Positions 9,146 to 17,686 of a DNA stretch of 64,000 nucleotides are shown here, piece by piece (the first letter of the stretch is position 1; the number at the start of each line of letters is the position of its first letter). The notes below the pieces were generated by a model. The model was not told the origin of the DNA and searched no databases. It saw nothing but the letters and a program-made list of their open reading frames with translations. The translations under genes were made by a program, and so were the position numbers. The DNA is from an uncultured Tateyamaria sp. (lineage in GTDB: Bacteria > Pseudomonadota > Alphaproteobacteria > Rhodobacterales > Rhodobacteraceae): positions 124,001-188,000 of the forward strand of contig NZ_CANNDO010000005.1 in NCBI RefSeq assembly GCF_947503385.1, given 5' to 3'.

Positions 9146-9235
9146 TTGACGTGGTCAGATTGGACCGGAAGCCGTAAAGATGTCCTTAATGTTGGCATTT
9201 TGTTCCAAATTGGAACTTTAACCATTTCGGGGGGG

Positions 9236-9814
9236 ATGATGGGTGAACGATGCGGGTGGGCCGGGCCGGAACCCATCTATGTGGACTATCACGACACCGA
9301 GTGGGGCGTGCCGGAATATGACCCCCGCGCGCTGTGGGAAAAGCTGATCCTCGACGGGTTCCAAGCGGGGCTCAGCTGGATCACCATATTGAAAAAGCGG
9401 GATAACTTTCGCCACGCCTTTGCAGGGTTCGATCCCGAGATCATTGCCGAATGGGGCACGGCAGAGGTGGACCGGCTGGTCGCGGACCCCGGCATCATCC
9501 GTCACCGCGGCAAGATCGAGGCGACGATCAAGAATGCCCGCGCCTATCTCGAGGTTAACGCGACCACCGGCTTCGACCAATTTTTATGGAATTACTTTGA
9601 CGGGGTGCCATTGCAGAACCGATGGTCCTGCGACGCGGATGTGCCCGCATTCACCCCCCTGTCCACGCAAATCTCCAAGGACCTCAAGGGCGCCGGGTTT
9701 ACCTTTTGCGGGCCGACCATCGTCTATGCGTGGCTCGAAGCGTGCGGGCTGATCAACGACCACCTGATTGGCTGCCCGCGCCACGCCGCATGTGCCGCCC
9801 TCGCAAAACGTTGA
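9236..9814 (+). CDS. tag: DNA-3-methyladenine glycosylase I
   Basis: 192 aa; removes 3-methyladenine from alkylated DNA in base-excision repair. It starts MMGERCGWAGPEPIYVDYHD; C6, the early His and the C-terminal HLIGCPRHAAC provide the zinc-site residues of the Tag family. The core W-x-ILKKRDNFRHAFAGFD is typical. The frame is open upstream to 9137, but family similarity and the GGGGG ribosome-site-like run at 9231 favour 9236 (or 9239). It is divergent from the EAL gene. Confidence 0.93.
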   Translation: MMGERCGWAGPEPIYVDYHDTEWGVPEYDPRALWEKLILDGFQAGLSWITILKKRDNFRHAFAGFDPEIIAEWGTAEVDRLVADPGIIRHRGKIEATIKNARAYLEVNATTGFDQFLWNYFDGVPLQNRWSCDADVPAFTPLSTQISKDLKGAGFTFCGPTIVYAWLEACGLINDHLIGCPRHAACAALAKR

Positions 9815-10002
9815 CTCTGCTGATTCTGCCCGTATAAGCGCGGCTTCATTGGTGTTGGTGGTCCCCGCGAGGGGGTTCCTGTCGTCCCGGCCAAATCCGG
9901 GGAGAGGACAACGCCCTTTGGATGCGCGTTTCGCCCTGAAAATCGGGTACCGGATTTCGGACAAGGTGAAGCGGCAGTAAACTGAACCGAAGGAGATCAG
10001 CC

Positions 10003-10623
10003 GTGACAAAACGCACGTCTGCCAAGTACAAAATCGACCGCCGTATGGGCGAAAACATCTGGGGCCGCCCCAAATCCCCCGTCAACCGTCGTGAATATGG
10101 CCCCGGCCAGCACGGTCAGCGCCGCAAGGGCAAGCTGTCCGATTTCGGTATCCAGCTGCGCGCCAAGCAAAAGCTCAAGGGCTACTATGGCGACCTGACC
10201 GAAAAACAATTCCGCCGCATCTATGCCGAGGCCGAGCGTGTCAAAGGCGACACCGGTGAAAACCTGATCGGCCTGCTGGAGCGCCGTCTGGACGCCGTGG
10301 TCTACCGCGCGAAATTCGTGCCAACCGTCTTTGCCGCCCGTCAGTTTGTGAACCATGGCCACGTCCGCGTGAATGGCCGCAAGGTGAACATCCCCTCCTA
10401 CCGCGTGAAGGAAGGCGACGTGATCGAAGTCCGTGACCGGTCCAAGCAGATGGCCGCGATCCTTGAGGCTGTGCAACTGCCCGAGCGTGACGTGCCGGAC
10501 TATATCGACGCCGATCACTCCAAGATGACCGCGACATTCGTGCGCACACCCGGTCTGGGCGACGTGCCGTATCCGGTGATGATGGAACCCAATCTTGTCG
10601 TCGAATTCTACGCCAAAAACTAA
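10003..10623 (+). CDS. rpsD: 30S ribosomal protein S4
   Basis: 206-aa primary 16S rRNA-binding protein. It starts with GTG, preceded by GAAGGAGAT. The N-terminal [20 protein letters not shown] and the S4 RNA-binding domain ([37 protein letters not shown]) are full length. The 188-base leader contains a CCCC-GCGA-GGGG hairpin at 9863-9874; S4 represses its own mRNA in enterobacteria, but whether this leader is used that way here is unknown. A strong terminator follows. Confidence 0.97.
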   Translation: MTKRTSAKYKIDRRMGENIWGRPKSPVNRREYGPGQHGQRRKGKLSDFGIQLRAKQKLKGYYGDLTEKQFRRIYAEAERVKGDTGENLIGLLERRLDAVVYRAKFVPTVFAARQFVNHGHVRVNGRKVNIPSYRVKEGDVIEVRDRSKQMAAILEAVQLPERDVPDYIDADHSKMTATFVRTPGLGDVPYPVMMEPNLVVEFYAKN

Positions 10624-10659
10624 GGTTTGATGGGCCAATTGTCCATCCAACGCACAAAG

Positions 10660-10693
10660 CAGGCCGTCCCGAACCGGGGCGGCCTGTTTCGTT
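10660..10693 (+). terminator. Rho-independent terminator of rpsD
   Basis: CAGGCCGTCCC (10660-10670) pairs with GGGGCGGCCTG (10676-10686), 11 bp with one G-T wobble and a GAACC loop, followed by TTTCGTT. It lies 36 bases after the rpsD stop. Confidence 0.85.
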
Positions 10694-10768
10694 GTGGCCA
10701 TCTGCCACGGCGCGCACGGGCTGCGACAGGCATAGGTTTTCTTTAGCAAAGCAGACCGGAGCGTACCC

Positions 10769-11236
10769 ATGCTGTTTCAGACCAAAGTGTCCGCCACCAC
10801 CTTGCCACCCGAAAGCGTCCTGCACGCGCGTGTCGGTGCGGGTGATTTTGTGGATTGTTATTCGGTGACCGCGGATGTGCCTGCGCGCAAAGCGGCGGAG
10901 ATCATCACTGATTTTCCCGGCTGGGCGCGCCTGCTCTTGCTGATCCGGCATGTCGTGACTGCACCGTTCGGCCTGTCGCAGGATGGGCCCGAAGCGGATG
11001 ACAAAGTGGGGCCGTTCCCGGTGGAATACGACACCGACAGCGAAATGATCGCGGGTTTTGACGACAAACACCTCGAATTCCGCGTGTCGGTCCTGTCACG
11101 CGACGGGCGGGTGTCGCTGGCCACTTGGGTGCATCCGCACAATGTGGGCGGGCGGCTCTACCTCGCGGCGATCATGCCGTTCCACATCATGGTGGCGCGC
11201 AATGCGCTGGCGCGGGTGGCCCGGCAAAGCGTTTAG
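10769..11236 (+). CDS. DUF2867 family protein
   Basis: 155 aa starting MLFQTKVSATTLPPESVLHA. The body (DFVDCYSVTADVPARKAAEI, DDKHLEFRVSVLSRDGRVSL, then LAAIMPFHIMVARNALARV) fits DUF2867, a START/SRPBCC-like lipid-binding-fold family of unknown role. No membrane helix or signal peptide is apparent. It overlaps the convergent XRE regulator by 4 bases. Confidence 0.8.
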   Translation: MLFQTKVSATTLPPESVLHARVGAGDFVDCYSVTADVPARKAAEIITDFPGWARLLLLIRHVVTAPFGLSQDGPEADDKVGPFPVEYDTDSEMIAGFDDKHLEFRVSVLSRDGRVSLATWVHPHNVGGRLYLAAIMPFHIMVARNALARVARQSV

Positions 11237-11982
11237 CCTGCCATCGCTCTCAACGCTGTTTCGGTTGCGGCGTCCGCGGGAAAGAACAGCTCGACCTTCA
11301 TCTCTTCCAGCGCGACATCTTCGGGCGTGCCGAACTGTGCGATGGTGGCAAACAGTGATAGGCGCAGATCACCCGCGCGCAGAACTGTCGGCACAACGGG
11401 GTTGCGCGTTTCTGGCGGTGCCATCGCACTCTTCCCCAGATGATCTGCGGCGCGGTCAAGGTCGGGCACACCACCTTGGGCCGCACTTTCCGTGCGCAGG
11501 CGCAGGCAACTGTGATAGGCGACCTGCGCCCAGTTTTCGACCAGCGGGGGCAAATGGTCGGACATCAAAAGGTCAAGCAGACTGCCGCCCACACGGACCC
11601 CCAGCATCGCATAAAGCCGCGTGGCGGCGGCGTTCATATCAAGCACGGTCCAGAGCCGGTCCAGCGCGAGCGCGGGGTAGGGGTCATGCACGGCCAGCAT
11701 GTGGTCAACAGCTGCGCGGATCGGGGCCATATCTGCCGCGTCCCATGCGCGCGCGGGGTAGCGCGCGGCAAAGCCTGCATGGGTCAGCATCTGGTTGCGC
11801 GCGTCCAGCGGCAAGGTCAGCGCATCTCCCAGCCGGGCGATCATGTCGCGACTGGGACGCGCCCGCCCGCTTTCCAGAAAAGAGATGTGGCGCGCCGACA
11901 CATCTGCCTCGCCTGCAAGGTCCAGCTGGCTCAGACGCCGCGCTTTGCGCCATGTGCGCAATGTTCCGGGAAAATCACTCAT
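11233..11982 (-). CDS. XRE-family regulator with MmyB-like ligand domain
   Basis: 249 aa. The N-terminal helix-turn-helix covers about residues 7-62 (LRTWRKARRLSQLDLAGEAD, SARHISFLESGRARPSRDMI). The rest matches the MmyB-type PAS-like ligand domain, whose family binds fatty-acid-like ligands. It is divergent from a small membrane protein gene, with a TTACCT/AGGTAA dyad in between. Its likely job is to repress that gene and itself; the ligand is unknown. Confidence 0.88.
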   Translation of the reverse strand: MSDFPGTLRTWRKARRLSQLDLAGEADVSARHISFLESGRARPSRDMIARLGDALTLPLDARNQMLTHAGFAARYPARAWDAADMAPIRAAVDHMLAVHDPYPALALDRLWTVLDMNAAATRLYAMLGVRVGGSLLDLLMSDHLPPLVENWAQVAYHSCLRLRTESAAQGGVPDLDRAADHLGKSAMAPPETRNPVVPTVLRAGDLRLSLFATIAQFGTPEDVALEEMKVELFFPADAATETALRAMAG

Positions 11983-12017
11983 GCCCCCACCTTACCGCGC
12001 CCCGTGCGGCGCGTCAG

Positions 12018-12032
12018 TTACCTGCGAGGTAA
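12018..12032. promoter_or_regulatory. Inverted repeat, likely operator of the MmyB-type regulator
   Basis: TTACCTGCGAGGTAA: a perfect 6-bp dyad with a 3-base centre, 36 bases before the regulator start and 61 bases before the divergent membrane protein gene. The position suits control of both genes. Confidence 0.55.
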
Positions 12033-12092
12033 TTGATTGGCACAGCCCGGCTCCGCTAGCGGTTGGGTCAAGTGCAATCCACGGAGGGTCCG

Positions 12093-12515
12093 ATGACCTA
12101 TGCGTTTCAGAAGAACTGGCTGCTGGTGACGGGGTTCGTCATCGCATCCTTTGCCCCGGTGATGTTTCTGGGGGCGATGCAGGCCACGTCCGCGCCGCTG
12201 CAATTCACGCTCGATCTGCTGGGGCTGCCGCTGGACGGTCTGCCAGTGCATGGCGACCCGGCCAGCCGCTTTCTGGCGGCGATCATGGGCGGGCTCTTGC
12301 TGGGGTGGGGTGCATTGATCTGGTGTCTGCGGGCATGGGTGTTCGACGCAGCCCCCGAGGGCGTGCGCCGGTCCGTCGTGATGAGTGTCGTGCTGTGGTT
12401 CGTACTGGACGGCGCGGGGTCGGTTGCATCGGGGCACGCGTCCAACGTGCTTTTCAACATCGCAATTCTTGTGGCGGCTGTTGGCCCGCTGTGGCGGCCC
12501 GCGCCGGCGGCGTGA
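12093..12515 (+). CDS. Small integral membrane protein, unknown
   Basis: 140 aa with about four hydrophobic segments: LLVTGFVIASFAPVMFLGAM, FLAAIMGGLLLGWGALIWCL, SVVMSVVLWFVLDGAGSVA and a last one before LWRPAPAA. GGAGGG at 12083 places the start at 12093. No family is recognised. The divergent XRE/MmyB regulator and shared operator suggest it is inducible. Confidence 0.75.
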   Translation: MTYAFQKNWLLVTGFVIASFAPVMFLGAMQATSAPLQFTLDLLGLPLDGLPVHGDPASRFLAAIMGGLLLGWGALIWCLRAWVFDAAPEGVRRSVVMSVVLWFVLDGAGSVASGHASNVLFNIAILVAAVGPLWRPAPAA

Positions 12516-12962
12516 TCAGCCGGTTTCGACGTCAAAGCCCTCGTGCGCGATCACGAGCGTGTCGACAGTGATTTCATCGCCACCGGTCTTGAGGTCGGCG
12601 CCGCCGATTTTGACTGGAAAGGCGTTTGGGACGTGCCACTGCATGACCACCGTACCGCCGTCATCCAGCAGCGATATCGTCATCGCCTTGCGGGCGATCG
12701 TGTTCATCTTGATGTCCGAGAACCAGTCGAACAGACCGCTGCTTTTGGCGGCGACACCTTTGCGCATGGTGATGTTCGACGTTTCCGTCAGGCCGGGCAT
12801 CTTGATGGTGGAAAAGACCGGGTTGTTGCCCGCGCGGTATTCCAGCGTTTGGGCCTCCGTGTCCAGTCCGGTCACCTCCTGAAACGCCATCGTGACCCCG
12901 TCAAAGGAGACCTCAAAGTGAAACTTGGGCAGCGGCCAAACCGCACTTGGGTCATCGGTCAT
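12516..12962 (-). CDS. gp19-like phage tail protein (orphan)
   Basis: 148 aa from MTDDPSAVWPLPKFHFEVSF. The pattern FQEVTGLDTEAQTLEYRAG, then IKMPGLTETSNITMRKGV, SDIKMN, and W-x-VPNAFPVKIGGADLKTGG is that of T4 gp19-like tail-tube proteins (conserved phage tail region family, also used in contractile injection systems). No sheath, baseplate or other phage gene is near, so it is an orphan. The frame is open to 13232, but the homologous part begins at 12962. Confidence 0.85.
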   Translation of the reverse strand: MTDDPSAVWPLPKFHFEVSFDGVTMAFQEVTGLDTEAQTLEYRAGNNPVFSTIKMPGLTETSNITMRKGVAAKSSGLFDWFSDIKMNTIARKAMTISLLDDGGTVVMQWHVPNAFPVKIGGADLKTGGDEITVDTLVIAHEGFDVETG

Positions 12963-13095
12963 ACGGTGTGTCCATGTGTCCTGTTCCGCCTGTCCTAGCA
13001 CAGATGTCATTGCCATGCGCGGTTGCACCCTTACTTTTGGCTCTGGCGCACGCACCGCGCGGGGCCTAAAACCGCTGCAAAGCAAGAGAGGCCAC

Positions 13096-14184
13096 ATGAC
13101 CACGCCCACACCACAGCCAGGGATTATGGAGATTGCGCTATACCAAGGCGGGCAGTCCCATTTGGCCGGTGTGCGCGATGTGCTCAAGCTCAGCTCGAAC
13201 GAGAACCCGGCGGGGCCGCCCCCCGCCGCCATCGACGCGCTGAGCGCTGCGGGGCGGCATATGCACCTCTACCCGTCGACCGATCACGCGGCGCTGCGCG
13301 CAGCCATTGCCGAGGTCTGGGGCGTGGATGCGGAACGGGTCATTTGCGGGGTTGGATCGGACGAGGTGTTGCAGTTCGTCACCCAAGCTTATGCGGGGCC
13401 CGGAGACGAGATCATCCATACCGAACACGGGTTTTCCATGTACCCGATCCTGACGCATATGTGCGGTGCAACACCCGTGCGCGTGGCCGAGGTCGACCGG
13501 GTTGTCGACGTGGACGCCATCCTGCGCGCGGTGACGGCGCGCACGCGGATTGTGCTGCTCACGAACCCCGGCAACCCCACAGGCACGCGGATCGCCGATG
13601 CCGAGATCACGCGGCTGGCCGACGGCCTGCGCGAGGATATCATTCTGGTGATTGACGGGGCCTATACCGAATATGCAGCGGGCTATGACGGCGGGCTGCC
13701 GCTGGCTGAAACACGCCCCAACGTGCTGATGACGCGGACCTTTTCCAAGATTTACGGGCTTGGTGGCCTGCGGGTCGGCTGGGGATACGGGCCGCAGGCG
13801 ATGATCGATGTGATGACGCGCATCCGCCAGCCGTTCAACCTGTCGGTGCCCGCGCTTGCCGCGGCAGAGGCTGCGGTGCGGGACACCGCATGGCGGGACA
13901 GTTGCGCGGCGCTGAACGCCGAACAACGCGCGCGCCTGATCGGAGCGTTGCGCCAGCAGGGACTGGCCTGCGATGACAGCGACACAAATTTTGTGCTGGC
14001 CCGTGCGGCCACGGTCGCAGAGGCGGACGCGGCAGAGGCGGCACTGAATGCGGAGGGCATCCTGATCCGCCGCGTCGGTGGTTACGGGTTTCCCGAAGGG
14101 TTGCGGATCACCGTGGGGGACGCGGCCCAGACGGGCCGTGTGATAAATGTGCTGACCCGCTGGCGCACGGAGGATGTGGCGTGA
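13096..14184 (+). CDS. hisC: Histidinol-phosphate/aromatic aminotransferase
   Basis: 362-aa class I/II PLP aminotransferase. K218 in TFSKIYGLGGLRVGW is the Schiff-base lysine; TNPGNPTG and LKLSSNENPAGPPP are HisC hallmarks. It converts imidazole-acetol phosphate with glutamate to histidinol phosphate, and many HisC proteins also transaminate aromatic keto acids. Its 4-base overlap with tyrC (GTGA) and lack of other his genes suggest the aromatic role may dominate here. The chosen start begins MTTPTPQPGIMEIALYQGG. Confidence 0.9.
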   Translation: MTTPTPQPGIMEIALYQGGQSHLAGVRDVLKLSSNENPAGPPPAAIDALSAAGRHMHLYPSTDHAALRAAIAEVWGVDAERVICGVGSDEVLQFVTQAYAGPGDEIIHTEHGFSMYPILTHMCGATPVRVAEVDRVVDVDAILRAVTARTRIVLLTNPGNPTGTRIADAEITRLADGLREDIILVIDGAYTEYAAGYDGGLPLAETRPNVLMTRTFSKIYGLGGLRVGWGYGPQAMIDVMTRIRQPFNLSVPALAAAEAAVRDTAWRDSCAALNAEQRARLIGALRQQGLACDDSDTNFVLARAATVAEADAAEAALNAEGILIRRVGGYGFPEGLRITVGDAAQTGRVINVLTRWRTEDVA

Positions 14185-15092
14185 TCTACAAACGGGTTGC
14201 CCTGATTGGTCTGGGCCTGATCGCATCGTCGATGTTCTGGGGGATGAAGCGCGGCGCGCTGGCCGGCGAAGTCACCGGCTATGCCCGCAGCGCCGAGACG
14301 CGCGACACCGCGCGCCGGATCGGCCTGTGCGACCGTGTCTGCGACAGTTTGGCCGAAGCGGTCCAAGGCGCCGACCTTGTGGTGCTGTGTGTGCCGGTGG
14401 GCGTGATGGGCGCGGTTGCTGCGGAGATGGCCGCGCATCTCGCGCCCGGTGCCACGGTCACGGATGTGGGATCGGTCAAGCGCGAGGTGATCAACGCCGT
14501 GGGTCCGCATCTGCCCCACGGCGTACATTTTGTGCCCGGCCACCCGCTGGCCGGGACCGAGCATTCGGGGCCCGAAAGCGGCTTTGCCGAGTTGTTCGAC
14601 AACCGCTGGTGCCTGCTGGTGCGGGTGCCGGGCAGTGATCCCCAAGCCGTCGCGCAACTGCACGCCTTCTGGGAAGGTCTGGGATCGAATGTCGAAACGA
14701 TGGACGCCGATCACCACGACCTTGTGCTGGCAGTCACCAGCCACGCGCCGCACCTGATCGCCTACACGATGGTGGGCGTCGCCGACGACCTTGGCCGGGT
14801 GACCGACGGCGAGGTCATCAAATACTCCGCTGCGGGCTTTCGTGATTTTACCCGGATTGCGGCCAGCGATCCGACCATGTGGCGCGACGTGTTTCTGAAC
14901 AACAAGAAAGCTACGCTGGAAATCCTCGGACGCTTTACCGAAGAACTGTTTGCGCTACAGCGGGCCATTCGCACCGGCGATGGTGACCACCTGCACGCCT
15001 ATTTCACCCGCACACGTGCCATACGCCGCGGCATCATTGAGGCGGGTCAGGACACCGATGCCCCCGACTTTGGCCGCGGGAGCACGCGGTGA
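14181..15092 (+). CDS. tyrC: Prephenate/arogenate dehydrogenase
   Basis: 303 aa. The Rossmann start IYKRVALIGLGLIASSMFWG holds GLGLIASS for NAD(P). The catalytic part reads VGPHLPHGVHFVPGHPLAGT with the conserved His, and SHAPHLIAYTMVGVAD. It makes the tyrosine precursor. The first LIG repeat is GLGLIA instead of the usual GxGLIG, a mild change. It is coupled by 4-base overlaps to hisC before and the extensin-like gene after. Confidence 0.93.
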   Translation: MIYKRVALIGLGLIASSMFWGMKRGALAGEVTGYARSAETRDTARRIGLCDRVCDSLAEAVQGADLVVLCVPVGVMGAVAAEMAAHLAPGATVTDVGSVKREVINAVGPHLPHGVHFVPGHPLAGTEHSGPESGFAELFDNRWCLLVRVPGSDPQAVAQLHAFWEGLGSNVETMDADHHDLVLAVTSHAPHLIAYTMVGVADDLGRVTDGEVIKYSAAGFRDFTRIAASDPTMWRDVFLNNKKATLEILGRFTEELFALQRAIRTGDGDHLHAYFTRTRAIRRGIIEAGQDTDAPDFGRGSTR

Positions 15093-15940
15093 AGCGGATT
15101 GTGCTCGCACTGTCCGTCGTTTTGGCGGGCGCTGCGGTGGCGGCACCCGAGGCGTCGAAGCGCCCCGTGGCCCGCGCAGGCACCGACGCACCATTGTCGG
15201 TCACACGCATCGACAACCCGTCGCTTGCCCGCGTGCTGGGGGCGGTGCAGCGGCCCGTGTCGCGGCCAGGCACCAACGCCCGAAACCCCGGCGCGCCGGT
15301 GCCTGCACTGGAACAGGTCGTGGCCGCATCCAGCCTGCCGCGCGCCACGTCCCTGCGGCCCAGCCTTCGGCCCCGGTCGGTGGTGCAAAAGGCGATGGCG
15401 CGGCGCGAAGCACGCCGCAAGGGGCAGGTTTGTGGCGATCCTGACCTTCAGGGGGACGTGGTGGGCTATGTGCCCGGACGGCTGAGCGCCTGCGGCATTT
15501 CGGAGGCGGTGCGGCTGCGGTCCGTGTCCGGCGTCACACTGAGCCAGAGCGCGTTGATGGATTGCAAGACCGCCAAGGCGCTCAAGCGTTGGACCGAAGC
15601 CGGGGCCAAGCCCGCATTGCGGGGCAACGGCGGCGGGCTGGCGGGCTACCGGGTTGCGGCACACTATGCGTGCCGGACGCGAAACAACCAGCCCGGCGCG
15701 CGCGTGTCCGAACACGGCAAGGGGCGGGCAATCGACATCTCGGGCTTTTCTCTGCGCGACGGCACACAATTGACGGTGCTGAATGACTGGAACTCCCGGC
15801 ACCGCACCGCGCTGCGGTCGATGCACAAAGCGGCGTGCGGACCGTTCGGCACCGTTTTGGGCCCGAACTCGGACCGGTTTCACCGCGACCACTTTCACTT
15901 CGACACGGCCCGCTATCGCAACGGACCATATTGTCGGTAA
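15089..15940 (+). CDS. Extensin family secreted protein
   Basis: 283 aa with a signal peptide (MKRIVLALSVVLAGAAVAAP). After a low-complexity Pro/Arg region, the C-terminal half holds the extensin-like domain: CGISEAVRLRSVSGVTLSQS, then ARVSEHGKGRAIDISGFSLR and DRFHRDHFHFD. The conserved His/Asp set resembles the metal-binding fold of DD-peptidase-like proteins, so a periplasmic cell-wall role is plausible but not shown. It is the third gene of the hisC-tyrC operon. Confidence 0.88.
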   Translation: MKRIVLALSVVLAGAAVAAPEASKRPVARAGTDAPLSVTRIDNPSLARVLGAVQRPVSRPGTNARNPGAPVPALEQVVAASSLPRATSLRPSLRPRSVVQKAMARREARRKGQVCGDPDLQGDVVGYVPGRLSACGISEAVRLRSVSGVTLSQSALMDCKTAKALKRWTEAGAKPALRGNGGGLAGYRVAAHYACRTRNNQPGARVSEHGKGRAIDISGFSLRDGTQLTVLNDWNSRHRTALRSMHKAACGPFGTVLGPNSDRFHRDHFHFDTARYRNGPYCR

Positions 15941-15950
15941 GGGTGGTGGG

Positions 15951-16003
15951 GACTGGACTGGGGCGCTGCCCCAGACCCCGTGGTATTTTTGGTCAGAAGA
16001 AAC
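15951..16003. repeat. Short intergenic hairpin repeat of the Rhodobacterales type
   Basis: CTGGGGC-GCT-GCCCCAG (15958-15974) is followed by ACCCCGTGGTATTTTTGGTC and AGAAGA. I recognise this block from gene ends in Roseobacter-group genomes. It lies between the convergent extensin and DUF2125 genes and, having a stem followed by T5, probably also acts as a terminator for the + strand. Confidence 0.6.
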
Positions 16004-16009
16004 AGAAGC

Positions 16010-17011
16010 TTAGCGCAGGATCAGGCGGGGTGCAGGGGCAATCGGGATAAAGCCGATCAGGACCGCGCCGCCTTTGAGCGTCAGATCCACGTCCAGCGTT
16101 GTATCGTTGCCCGATGCGCGGGCCATCGCGCCAAGGATACCTTCGGCCTGACCGCGCAGGTTCGAGGGCAGGGTGCCGGTGCTTTGGGCGATGTCGAGCA
16201 TGGTTTGCCAGTTTTCGGCTTGCAGGCTGACCGTGCCTTCGGGCGTGCCGTTCGCGTCGACAGTGAGATCAGCGGCGAGGTTGAGGCTCAGATCGCCCCA
16301 GCGTGCTTCGGCGAGGTGCAGCGTGATCTGGCGCGGCTGTGGGCGGCGCTCGTTCAGGGCGCGCCGGTCCCAGGGCCGGTCAAAGGTGACATCCGCGCGC
16401 AATTGCAGGCTGTCAAAGGCATCCGGAAACCCGTCTGGCAGGCGCAGCCCGCGCCGGGTGGCGTCCCCCGGTGAAAACTCTCGCGCACTGGCGACAAAGG
16501 CATAGGCGGGCCCGTCTGTCTGGGCCATCGTCAGTGTGAGGTCCTGCGCTTGTGCCTGCACGCCTTGCGCATCCGTCACCTGCCACGGCCCGGCGGTCCA
16601 GCCCAAAGCCTCAAGCGTCAGCGCGCCGCCGGGCCGCAGTTCCATCGCCATGACGCCGTCGGTCATGGTCAGCTCCGACACGCCGTAAGGCGAGGCCAGC
16701 GCAATTGGGGCGTCGTCCAGCGTGACCGTCACGTTCCCCGGCCACCACGCCGGTGCGGACAGGGCGAGCGCGCGGGTGCGCAACGCCAGACCCGTTTCAG
16801 GGTCCGCGAGGGCCAAATTGTTCAGGCCTGCGCGCAGCTGTGTCGGAAACCCGCCGCCCGAGATGCCTGACACTTCGGCCTGCCACCCTTCGTCGGCGCG
16901 CTCGGAGAGCCACTGGTCCACCCCGCGCTGCAATCCGGTCGAGGCGGCCCACCACCACCCGCACCACGCCAGCAGGGCAAGTGCGAAAATCCAGATCAGC
17001 CTGCGCATCAA
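16010..17011 (-). CDS. DUF2125 domain protein
   Basis: 333 aa. An N-terminal hydrophobic helix (RLIWIFALALLAWCGWWWAA) acts as signal anchor, followed by a beta-rich periplasmic domain with SGFPTQLRAGL-like text (GISGGGFPTQLRAGLNNLAL), the DUF2125 hallmark. The function of the family is unknown; it is widespread in alphaproteobacteria. It is divergent from chaC with 63 bases between starts. Confidence 0.9.
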   Translation of the reverse strand: MMRRLIWIFALALLAWCGWWWAASTGLQRGVDQWLSERADEGWQAEVSGISGGGFPTQLRAGLNNLALADPETGLALRTRALALSAPAWWPGNVTVTLDDAPIALASPYGVSELTMTDGVMAMELRPGGALTLEALGWTAGPWQVTDAQGVQAQAQDLTLTMAQTDGPAYAFVASAREFSPGDATRRGLRLPDGFPDAFDSLQLRADVTFDRPWDRRALNERRPQPRQITLHLAEARWGDLSLNLAADLTVDANGTPEGTVSLQAENWQTMLDIAQSTGTLPSNLRGQAEGILGAMARASGNDTTLDVDLTLKGGAVLIGFIPIAPAPRLILR

Positions 17012-17074
17012 GGCCCCTTTCCCTTGGTCTGATTTTGAGGTCTACCGCAGCACGCAACAAAAGGACCAGCGGCA

Positions 17075-17617
17075 ATGGCACAGAGCGGCGAGATGTGGGT
17101 TTTTGGCTACGGCAGCTTGCTGTGGAACCCCGGTTTCGACGTGGCCGAAACCGTGCGGGCGACGCTGAACGCCTATCACCGGTCGTTCTGTATGCGCTCC
17201 ATCCACCACCGTGGGTCGGAAACTGATCCGGGGTTGGTGCTGGCGCTGGATGCCGCACATGGGGCCACCTGCGCAGGTGTCGCCCTGCGCGCGGCCCCCG
17301 GCACAGAAACCCGGACCCTGACCTATCTGCGCGAACGCGAGCTGATCTCCTCCGCCTATCTGGAGCGGCGGCTGGACATCACGCTGGAGGATGGGCGCAT
17401 CGTCGCGGCGCTGGCCTATGTGATTGACCCCGACCACGTGCAATATTGCGGCAACCTGCCACTCGAAGAGCAGGCGCAGATCATCGCCCATGCCACGGGC
17501 GGGCGCGGACCGAATCACGAGTATCTGGACAACACCGCGCGGCATCTGGCCGAATTGGGCATCCCCGATCCGGACATGGACTGGCTGGTACGCCGCGTCG
17601 CAGCGATCCGGGCATAA
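17075..17617 (+). CDS. chaC: Glutathione-specific gamma-glutamylcyclotransferase (ChaC family)
   Basis: 180 aa. WVFGYGSLLWNPGFD contains the YGSL substrate-binding loop; LRERELISSAYLERRLDI carries the catalytic-region Glu. ChaC enzymes cleave glutathione to 5-oxoproline and Cys-Gly in the cytosol. Full-length relative to the family. The start is supported by its closeness to GYGSL, as in other ChaC proteins. Confidence 0.92.
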   Translation: MAQSGEMWVFGYGSLLWNPGFDVAETVRATLNAYHRSFCMRSIHHRGSETDPGLVLALDAAHGATCAGVALRAAPGTETRTLTYLRERELISSAYLERRLDITLEDGRIVAALAYVIDPDHVQYCGNLPLEEQAQIIAHATGGRGPNHEYLDNTARHLAELGIPDPDMDWLVRRVAAIRA

Positions 17618-17686
17618 ATCCTTGGCGCTTCTGCTGAAAACCCGGTAGATTGCGCCAAAGAGCAGGCAAAGACAGGGATTTGGGGC

